This document shows positions 8,684 to 13,963 of a DNA stretch of 13,963 nt, one piece after another. Source of the DNA: G020348385 sp964580235 (GTDB lineage: Bacteria; Acidobacteriota; Aminicenantia; Aminicenantales; Aminicenantaceae); contig CAZOJY010000098.1 in NCBI GenBank assembly GCA_964580235.1, positions 1-13,963 on the forward strand, read 5' to 3'. A model generated the notes under the pieces. The model was not told the origin of the DNA. It saw nothing but the letters and a program-made list of their open reading frames with translations, and ran no database searches. Position numbers and translations under genes: made by a program. How positions within the stretch are numbered: position 1 is the stretch's first letter; each line of letters starts with the position of its first letter.

Positions 8684-8755
8684 GTCATTGCGAACACCCA
8701 AAGGGTGTGTGGCAATATCTGGAGATTGCTTCGGCCCTTTGGGCCTCGCAATGAC
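8684..8755. repeat. 72-bp palindromic dispersed repeat (GTCATTGCGA family)
   Basis: Outer arms GTCATTGCGA (8684-8693) and TCGCAATGAC (8746-8755) are a perfect 10-bp inverted pair. Inside lie two smaller perfect hairpins, ACACCC-AAA-GGGTGT (8695-8709) and GGCCC-TTT-GGGCC (8733-8745), so the element can fold as a cloverleaf-like cruciform. Repeats with TCATTGCGA ... TCGCAATGA ends are common scattered intergenic elements in many bacterial genomes. It fills most of the gap between the propeller gene and kinase 2 and would be in the transcript leader of kinase 2. Confidence 0.8.
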
Positions 8756-8758
8756 AAT

Positions 8759-8779
8759 GGCTCTCGCAATAACAGAGCC
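8759..8779 (-). other. Small hairpin after the propeller gene
   Basis: GGCTCT (8759-8764) and AGAGCC (8774-8779) flank a 9-nt loop, five bases beyond the propeller stop. No run of T follows on the minus strand, so it is not a convincing intrinsic terminator. It may be a transcript-end or processing structure, or the worn edge of the neighbouring repeat. Confidence 0.35.
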
Positions 8780-8783
8780 GTTC

Positions 8784-9860
8784 TCAATATTCGATGCATT
8801 TTAAAAACAGCTCGCCTTCACTGTCTTCATACGTATAAACCAATCGGTTCTCATCCAACACACCAAAACATCTCGCTCCCCCATCGATACCGAAGCTACG
8901 AATCAATTTATAGGTCTTGGTGTCGATGACATCGATCCTCATCTTTATCGGAGGAAGGCTGTCGCGGCCCTCCTTTTTGGCTCTTTTCATGAAACTTTCT
9001 GTGAATGTCAAAAGATACAGATTGCCATCCGGCGCGATTTCGGCATCCTGAGTGATCATATCCATAGTTGCCTGCATCCTTATAATTCCGTCTTTGTCAC
9101 TGGATTGATGAACAAGTTTTGGCGTTTCCGGTTTGTAAGGCAAAGGCCTGTTGAAGTCGGCAACTTTTTTGCCATCCAGGTCAAACACATGAATCACATT
9201 CATCGCAAAGTGAGGGAGGAAAAGCTTTTTATCCTGTGATAGGGTCAAGCAAACACGATGTTTGATAGCCCTCAGGAAGGGTTGGGGCTCAGGGAAATCA
9301 TCGACGGATATGCTCTGGGTCAAACTGCCTTCTTGATCCAGGACATTGACAAGAGGCTGGGTTTCCTTTTTTGAACGCATATCAGGGCTGTAACCGCTCG
9401 AACCATAAATCGAGATGGTGTATATCTTGTCGTCTATAAAAATGAGATCTGCGACATCGACTGCCTTTGGGCTTATCAATTTGATGAATTTCCCGGATTT
9501 ATCGAAAATATGAATCCGTTTGTTGTAATGGTCTGCAACAGCCAGCGTTCCATCATTGAAGATAAACAATCCGCTGGGACGAGAAAATTCGCCAGGGCCT
9601 TGGCCCTCGCGGCCGATGGTTTTCTGTAATTTGCCGTAGAAATCGAAAATGAGGACGCGGTTGTTACCGGAGTCGGCAATGTCAATCAGGGAACGGGAAT
9701 GGTCCACTTCGATATCGGAAGGATTATACAGATAATCGTCCTTGCCGAATGAAGAGAATGACCAGATTGTTTTGGAAGAAGCTGCCCATACATAAAAGAC
9801 CGATAGAAAAAGCAGAACGGAGAAAATCAGAATAGGGAGAGTTGACCTTTGCTTTCGCAT
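8784..9860 (-). CDS. Exported NHL-type / 6-bladed beta-propeller protein
   Basis: A 358-residue protein starting at the ATG at 9860, with AAAGGA about 10 nt upstream. Residues 1-26 form a signal peptide (MRKQR, a hydrophobic core, then VWA before ASS), so it is exported. Blade-like units are seen at about 45-83 (YNPSDIEVD ... IADSGNNRVLIFD) and 91-129 (FSRPSGLFI ... LAVADHYNKRIHIFD). The loop GREGQGPGEF between them is characteristic of the 6-bladed beta-propeller/NHL family. Later blades are more diverged (about 130-358). Such proteins usually bind ligands or proteins; no catalytic motif is evident. It has its own promoter and lies upstream of kinase 2 on the same strand, so a role as exported partner of that kinase is possible but only inferred from position. 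Confidence 0.82.
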   Translation of the reverse strand: MRKQRSTLPILIFSVLLFLSVFYVWAASSKTIWSFSSFGKDDYLYNPSDIEVDHSRSLIDIADSGNNRVLIFDFYGKLQKTIGREGQGPGEFSRPSGLFIFNDGTLAVADHYNKRIHIFDKSGKFIKLISPKAVDVADLIFIDDKIYTISIYGSSGYSPDMRSKKETQPLVNVLDQEGSLTQSISVDDFPEPQPFLRAIKHRVCLTLSQDKKLFLPHFAMNVIHVFDLDGKKVADFNRPLPYKPETPKLVHQSSDKDGIIRMQATMDMITQDAEIAPDGNLYLLTFTESFMKRAKKEGRDSLPPIKMRIDVIDTKTYKLIRSFGIDGGARCFGVLDENRLVYTYEDSEGELFLKCIEY

Positions 9861-9889
9861 GAATCGAGATTCCTTTTTAGCCTGATAAA

Positions 9890-9918
9890 CTTATATCACA
9901 GGAAAAATCCCAGGTCAA
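9890..9918 (-). promoter_or_regulatory. Sigma70-like promoter of the propeller gene
   Basis: On the minus strand TTGACC (9918-9913), a 17-nt spacer and TATAAG (9895-9890): each box matches consensus at five of six positions. The predicted start point is near 9883, giving a leader of about 23 nt that contains AAAGGA (9876-9871). A short palindrome, GAATC-GA-GATTC (9861-9872), lies between that site and the ATG. Confidence 0.7.
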
Positions 9919-9978
9919 TTTTTCCCTTTTGCTCGAGTTGTTGTTTCCGATTCATATGTTTATTCTATCAAACTTTGG

Positions 9979-10384
9979 TTACAAAAAACTCTTAAGTTTG
10001 ATTTTAGCTTCTTTCCCGGCCAAATCGAAGTGCTTATCCATATGGACCAAAGTACAATCCAGAGATTTGGCGCTGGATAAAATGATCGTGTCGACAAGAG
10101 GAAGGCTAAGTCCTTTTTTTTCTCAATTCAAACGCAACCTTTTGTGTTTCTTCCCAAACCTCCTGATCCATCGCAATTTCCGGTAGGGCATCGAGCCTCA
10201 TTTTCAGTCTCGAGAATTCTTTTTTTGTTTTTGTTCCTGCAAGGAGTTCAATCTTGATGATTGGATTGATGACAATTCTGTCCTCATCGAGCAATTTTTC
10301 GATATGCGATTTTGCCTTCGGATCGAACTTTTTCCTCAAGGCCAGTATCCAGACCGAGGTATCTGTAAGAAACAGATTACTCAT
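9979..10384 (-). pseudogene. vapC: PIN-domain toxin VapC, frameshifted in an A8 run
   Basis: The first frame starts at the ATG at 10384 (MSNLFLTDTSVWIL) and stops after 92 codons at 10106. The rest of a PIN domain continues in another frame, 10113-9979: GLSLPLVDTIILSSAKSLDC, then HMDKHF and a normal TAA. The break is at an A8 tract (10114-10121); seven As would join the frames into a 134-residue VapC with all four acidic residues, Asp8, Glu46, Asp98 and Asp116. VapC toxins are ribonucleases cutting tRNA or rRNA. The antitoxin gene overlaps the start by 8 bp (ATGAGTAA), the usual arrangement. The break could be a true mutation, an assembly or sequencing error next to the gap, or a site corrected by transcriptional slippage. 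As it reads, the short product lacks two active-site acids and should be inactive. Confidence 0.85.
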
Positions 10385-10640
10385 CTTTCCTTATCTTTTC
10401 TAATTCCTCGGAAGAGAGATCGATATCATANNNNNNNNNNNNNNNNNNNNNNNNNNNNNNNNNNNNNNNNNNNNNNNNNNNNNNNNNNNNNNNNNNNNNN
10501 NNNNNNNNNNNNNNNNNNNNNNNNNNNNNNATGAGTTCCTTGAGGCCAATTTCTATGGCCTTCTTTTTTGTTTTGGCCCCGGATATTTCCAGAGCCTGTG
10601 ACAAAAGTTTTTCGTCTATCTCAACGGTTGTTTTATGCAT
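10377..10640 (-). CDS. vapB: VapB-type antitoxin, interrupted by an assembly gap
   Basis: The N-terminal 36 codons read MHKTTVEIDEKLLSQALEI followed by SGAKTKKKAIEIGLKEL. This is a ribbon-helix-helix DNA-binding domain typical of VapB antitoxins of the TTVEID...SGAKTKKxA type. The C-terminal YDIDLSSEELEKIRKDE is the acidic toxin-binding tail, ending with an 8-bp overlap onto vapC. Between them lie 100 Ns (10431-10530). Related VapBs are about 65-75 residues, so the missing part is probably only 15-20 codons and the stated length of 87 is an artefact of the filler. The ATG at 10640 has AGGG 8 nt upstream. VapB normally neutralises VapC and represses its own operon. Family assignment is firm; whether the frame is intact across the gap cannot be seen. 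Confidence 0.78.
   Translation of the reverse strand: MHKTTVEIDEKLLSQALEISGAKTKKKAIEIGLKELXXXXXXXXXXXXXXXXXXXXXXXXXXXXXXXXXXYDIDLSSEELEKIRKDE
10431..10530. other. Assembly gap (100 Ns)
   Basis: Exactly 100 undetermined bases, the usual filler for a scaffold gap of unknown size. It falls inside vapB, so distances across it should not be trusted. Confidence 0.97.
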
Positions 10641-10651
10641 GGGAATTTCCC
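10641..10651. promoter_or_regulatory. Perfect palindrome at the vapB start, possible VapB operator
   Basis: GGGAA-T-TTCCC is a perfect 11-bp palindrome touching the vapB start codon and overlapping its ribosome site. Ribbon-helix-helix antitoxins commonly bind palindromes in their own leader. Functional assignment is inference. Confidence 0.35.
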
Positions 10652-10667
10652 TGACTACATAGCCTCA

Positions 10668-10688
10668 ATACATAAATATTATATGTAT
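10668..10688. promoter_or_regulatory. vapBC promoter region: TATAAT -10 box within an inverted repeat
   Basis: A perfect TATAAT on the minus strand (10683-10678) lies inside the 7-bp inverted repeat ATACATA (10668-10674) / TATGTAT (10682-10688). A clean -35 at normal spacing is not obvious: TAGACA lies only 13 nt upstream and a TTGTTA about 20 nt. The AT-rich stretch fills the gap between kinase 3 and vapB. The overlap of repeat and -10 box would suit autorepression. Confidence 0.45.
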
Positions 10689-10713
10689 ATTTTTTATGTC
10701 TATTAACAAAAAA

Positions 10714-13700
10714 TCAGTGTTGAGATCCAGAAATGGCTGCCAAGCGGATTTTGGCATCGGCGGGTTCGGGGAGGCCGGGGTCGGCATCCTTCCAGAGGTC
10801 GAGGAATTTCTGGTAATTAGCGATGGATTTCTCCTTATCCCCAAGCCCCTCGTAGACCTTCCCGAGCATATAAAAGGTCTTGGCATAAAGCACGTTTGAG
10901 TCGATCATTCCCATCAGGGATGCAATTTTTTCGTAGATGTCACGGGCTCTCTCCAAATTCCCTGATTTGAAATGAGCCAAAGCCAGAGAATCGGTGAATC
11001 TGCCATATCCTGCAATTTTCTCTCCTCCAGCAGAGATGTAAGATAACGCTTTCTCAAAATACTTTATGGCCCCCGGATAATTCTCTTTTTTGAGCTCAAT
11101 CCTCCCTAAAAGGTGCCAATAGAACCGGAAGAGCTTCTGGTTCAAATCCTCCTCGATCAACCCTTTAAGTCTTTTTGCGGCTTCTAAGGCTTCTTCGATA
11201 AGCCCCATTTCAGCCTTGATAAGACCTTTAAAGTATATTGTTCTCATCTTGTCAGGAGGATCAGGTCTAACTACTACTGTTTGAGTTTCCACAACTTTAT
11301 CAACCGTCTCCAAAGCGGCTTCGCACTCCCTCAGTGCCGCCTCCATATTGCCGGATTCCATGTGCAATCTTGCAAAACGCGTGTGGATGACCGCCTCGAA
11401 TGCTTCCTGATCCATTTTTTGTATAAATGCGAGTAAATATTCTGCCATTTGGATCGCACTTTTGAATTGACCTTGCAGGCAAGAAAGATCTAATAGAAGG
11501 ATAGCACTAAGTCCTTGTAACAATCCTGCTTCCGGCTTTTGTAACTTTAAAAATTCTTCTCGGGCTTTGGGTAAGTCTCCCTTCGCAAGATAGATAAAAC
11601 CTTTGCTCATAATGAATCGAGTATCATTTGGATCAGCAGCAATGGCTTTATCTATTACTGCGAGCGCTTTGTCAAATTCCTTCAGACTGAGATAATATCC
11701 TGATTCCTCGCCATGTATCTCCGCATCACCCGGGATGTTTTTTTTCCATTCCTCGATCACATGCCATTGTTTATCGTAGGATCCCAGCAGGTTATAGATC
11801 CAGGAAAGCATCCTGTATGACCAGCCGTTATCTTTGTATTTGGTCAGGGTTTTAAAACACTCGATAGCCTTATCCCATTGCTCAAGGGCAAAATATTTCT
11901 GCCCGAGGTTGAACCGACCGAGAAAATCCTCGGGATATATTTCAAGCAATTTATTATACGTTTCGATAGACTTATCCCAGGTCTGCCTCGACATCCCGAA
12001 GTAATCTCCCTGGATCAGGTAAAACTCCCTCTCGGAAATCCGGTCTCTCTGCTCCAATGTGAGATCGAAGGCTTTTTGCATGTGTTGTTTAAACTGCTCT
12101 AGATCAAATATTGTTAAATTTGCCCAGGCCATGGTTCTATAGGCCATGGCAAATTCTGGATCGAGCGCAATGGCCTTCTCCATGAATTCTATGGTTTTGT
12201 GTGGCTTTCCTACATATCCTGATAGGTGGTTTTTCCATCCTTCCAGGTAATAATTGAGGGCTTTTTGGGAAGGAGTTGTTATTTGGCCGACTTTTTTATC
12301 TATATCGGCTGCGATTTGCTTGGTCGTAAGGTCAAGCGCGGATTTCACATCGCGCGTTATTTTATCGATTAGAACAGAAATAATTTCCTCTTCAGTCCCT
12401 TCTTCTCTAAAACGGCTGATGACTTCACTCGAATCTGTCCTCAAGATGGAAAGATTGATGCTGAATTTATCTCCGGCCGTAAGATAGCTGCCTCGAAGAA
12501 CATGGCTCACGCCTAACTGGGAGGCTAGCCTTTTTAAATCATCAGAGGAATATTTTGCTTTCTCCAGAAGGCCGAGTTTTTCGAGGATGCCGTAAATTCT
12601 CTCTCCACTTACAACATGAACGTATTTTGACTGGCCCAAATCGGTGATCAAAAGGTCACAAAGCCCGCTGCGCCAATTATTCAAACGTTCATCGCCCGTG
12701 TTGTTTTCGAAGTAAAGGATGGCGAGGGAGGGTCTGTCGGTTGAGACAGGAGCGATTGTTTCTTTTGACCAGGGGCGCCACAGGAGAAGGCCGACAATGG
12801 TAAACGCTATGACGATCAAGGCCGGTACAAAAGTTTTTTTCATGCTGAAGGATACAGTGATTTCTCTTGAGGTGAGAGGTTTTTTTGAGACGGTTTCTTT
12901 GGCCGTTGTCGGGACTCCCTTTTCGATGTTGACGAGCTCGGCAATGATATCTTTAACGGATTGATAGCGATCACCTTTTTCTTTTTCCAAACACTTGAGG
13001 ATGAGGAGACTCAGGTCTTCAGGAATCTGCGGCTTGAGTTCTTTGGGATCTTTAGGGATTTCTCCCTTGTGTTTCATGGCGATGCTGAGGGGTGTGTCCC
13101 CTTCGAACGGAAGCTGGCCTGTTACCATCTCGTAAAGAATGGTGCCGAAGGAATAGACGTCGGAGCAATGGTCGACTTCTTTAGCTTCTGCCTGTTCGGG
13201 CGACATATACTCGGGCGTGCCGATCAAAACACCGGAGCCGGTTATGCCTTTTGCTTTGATGAATCGAGCGATCCCAAAATCCATGATCCGGGCATTGCCG
13301 TCTTTATCGATCATGATGTTGGAAGGCTTGAGGTCGCGATGGACGACTCCCAGATCGTGCGCTTCGGCCAATCCTTCACTCACCTGCTTAGCAAGGAATA
13401 AGGCCTTGGGGATATCTATCCTTCCTGACCTGTGGATAAAACTCTTGAGGTCCTCGCCTGGAACATACTCCATCGTGATGAAATGCGTCCCCTCTTGCTC
13501 CAACAACTCATACATCCTGCCCACATTTTTGTGGATAATTTTCCGCGCTATCTTCAGTTCGTTGCTGAACCGTTCCAAGGTCTTTCTATCCGAAGCTATT
13601 TCCGGTTTGATAAGTTTCAGAGCGATTTCTTCATTAAGTTTTTTATCCAGAACTCTGTAGACTTTCCCCATCCCTCCTCTGCCAAGTTCCTCGATAATCT

Positions 13701-13872
13701 GATACCTTCCCGCAAAGATTGAGCCAGTGGACAGCTCTTCCACAGGTGTCTCGATGGTTTTAGTTAGGGAAACAGCCAGTTCCTCAGAAGGAGAAAGAGC
13801 GGTTGCACATTCCTTGCAGAACTTGGAATCTGCCGGATTATCCGTCTGGCACTTTGGGCATTTTACGGTCAC
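10714..13872 (-). CDS. Kinase 3: transmembrane Ser/Thr protein kinase with zinc ribbon, TolB-like domain and TPR array
   Basis: A 1052-residue third paralog. The start is GTG at 13872, supported by GAGGGG 6 nt upstream and by the zinc ribbon that begins at once (Cys5, Cys8, Cys19, Cys22). The kinase covers about 58-318: LGRGGMGKVY (63-72), Lys86, HRDLKPSN (Asp180, Asn185), DFG (198-200), SPE (224-226). The juxtamembrane stretch TSREITVSFS is followed by a membrane helix at about 348-366. The TolB-like domain (about 382-515, begins LAILYFENNTGD) and the TPR region (about 540-1045) differ strongly from kinases 1 and 2, so it probably senses something else. The C-terminal LDLWKDADPGL motif is retained. 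In subdomain IX it has DHCSD where the other two have DQRSD, losing the usual Arg. It is transcribed from its own promoter at the right edge, and no clear terminator separates it from vapBC. Confidence 0.92.
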   Translation of the reverse strand: MTVKCPKCQTDNPADSKFCKECATALSPSEELAVSLTKTIETPVEELSTGSIFAGRYQIIEELGRGGMGKVYRVLDKKLNEEIALKLIKPEIASDRKTLERFSNELKIARKIIHKNVGRMYELLEQEGTHFITMEYVPGEDLKSFIHRSGRIDIPKALFLAKQVSEGLAEAHDLGVVHRDLKPSNIMIDKDGNARIMDFGIARFIKAKGITGSGVLIGTPEYMSPEQAEAKEVDHCSDVYSFGTILYEMVTGQLPFEGDTPLSIAMKHKGEIPKDPKELKPQIPEDLSLLILKCLEKEKGDRYQSVKDIIAELVNIEKGVPTTAKETVSKKPLTSREITVSFSMKKTFVPALIVIAFTIVGLLLWRPWSKETIAPVSTDRPSLAILYFENNTGDERLNNWRSGLCDLLITDLGQSKYVHVVSGERIYGILEKLGLLEKAKYSSDDLKRLASQLGVSHVLRGSYLTAGDKFSINLSILRTDSSEVISRFREEGTEEEIISVLIDKITRDVKSALDLTTKQIAADIDKKVGQITTPSQKALNYYLEGWKNHLSGYVGKPHKTIEFMEKAIALDPEFAMAYRTMAWANLTIFDLEQFKQHMQKAFDLTLEQRDRISEREFYLIQGDYFGMSRQTWDKSIETYNKLLEIYPEDFLGRFNLGQKYFALEQWDKAIECFKTLTKYKDNGWSYRMLSWIYNLLGSYDKQWHVIEEWKKNIPGDAEIHGEESGYYLSLKEFDKALAVIDKAIAADPNDTRFIMSKGFIYLAKGDLPKAREEFLKLQKPEAGLLQGLSAILLLDLSCLQGQFKSAIQMAEYLLAFIQKMDQEAFEAVIHTRFARLHMESGNMEAALRECEAALETVDKVVETQTVVVRPDPPDKMRTIYFKGLIKAEMGLIEEALEAAKRLKGLIEEDLNQKLFRFYWHLLGRIELKKENYPGAIKYFEKALSYISAGGEKIAGYGRFTDSLALAHFKSGNLERARDIYEKIASLMGMIDSNVLYAKTFYMLGKVYEGLGDKEKSIANYQKFLDLWKDADPGLPEPADAKIRLAAISGSQH

Positions 13873-13878
13873 TGTTTA

Positions 13879-13884
13879 CCCCTC
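13879..13884 (-). promoter_or_regulatory. Ribosome binding site fixing the GTG start of kinase 3
   Basis: GAGGGG on the minus strand, 6 nt before GTG at 13872. No in-frame ATG exists between this site and the zinc-ribbon cysteines. Confidence 0.7.
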
Positions 13885-13896
13885 ACGGTTGGCAAA

Positions 13897-13925
13897 AGGA
13901 TATCAATTAAGGGTGGAAGAGTCAA
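13897..13925 (-). promoter_or_regulatory. Sigma70-like promoter of kinase 3
   Basis: On the minus strand TTGACT (13925-13920), a 17-nt spacer and TATCCT (13902-13897); the -35 box matches consensus at five and the -10 box at four of six positions. The predicted start near 13890 leaves a leader of about 18 nt containing GAGGGG. Nothing else is recognised between here and the right edge. Confidence 0.6.
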
Positions 13926-13963
13926 ATCTTTGGGATTTTGTAAGTTTTAGAAGCTTTATGTTC

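Noticed and set aside
8684..8755. CRISPR-like or IS terminal inverted repeat
   Set aside because: There is a single palindromic unit with no spacer series, no transposase and no target duplication that I can see. It fits a dispersed intergenic repeat.
10114..10121. Programmed -1 ribosomal frameshift in vapC at the A run
   Set aside because: The downstream half needs a +1 shift (or removal of one A). A -1 slip leads to the wrong frame.
9929..10186. An 85-codon plus-strand frame in the apparent gap beside the truncated vapC
   Set aside because: The gap is explained by the second half of vapC on the minus strand (10113-9979), so this frame is antisense noise.
10304..10534. Plus-strand frame running into the Ns
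   Set aside because: Most of it is undetermined sequence and the rest is antisense to vapBC.
4569..10640. Reading the region as a phage-defence island or mobile element
   Set aside because: The two TA modules alone do not show this: no integrase, transposase, attachment site, restriction genes or phage genes are present.

Overview
All eight genes in this window lie on the minus strand, so transcription runs from right to left. Three of them are large (1043-1058 residue), mutually paralogous membrane proteins. Each has an N-terminal zinc ribbon, a Hanks-type Ser/Thr kinase domain, one membrane helix, a TolB-like domain and a long TPR array. This family, together with 6-bladed beta-propeller lipid/export-type proteins and secreted S9 hydrolases, is typical of Candidatus Aminicenantes and other Acidobacteriota-like lineages. 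That taxonomic guess comes from memory of family distribution; no marker gene is present. A run of 100 Ns shows the sequence is a scaffold from a draft or metagenome assembly.

In order of transcription: kinase 3 (13872-10714, GTG start, own sigma70-like promoter at the right edge); a VapBC toxin-antitoxin locus (10640-9979) whose antitoxin is interrupted by the assembly gap and whose toxin is frameshifted in an A8 run; an exported NHL/6-bladed beta-propeller protein (9860-8784, strong promoter); a 72-bp palindromic dispersed repeat (8684-8755); kinase 2 (8672-5541); an AbiEii-type nucleotidyltransferase toxin with a small overlapping partner gene (5505-4569), driven by a promoter whose -35 box lies inside the last codons of kinase 2; kinase 1 (4551-1375, TTG start, 17 bp behind the toxin); an exported prolyl-oligopeptidase-like hydrolase (1298-192); and the first 56 codons of an unidentified charged protein (170-1).

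The likely common theme is transmembrane signalling: cytoplasmic kinase domains are joined to extracytoplasmic TolB-like/TPR domains, with an exported propeller and an exported hydrolase as possible partners. Two unrelated toxin-antitoxin modules sit in the junctions between the duplicated kinases. Kinase 2 appears mosaic: its kinase N-lobe matches kinase 3, while its zinc ribbon, C-lobe and TolB-like domain match kinase 1. That suggests recombination among the copies. No RNA genes, CRISPR arrays, insertion sequences or phage genes were seen. No intergenic stretch exceeds about 120 bases.
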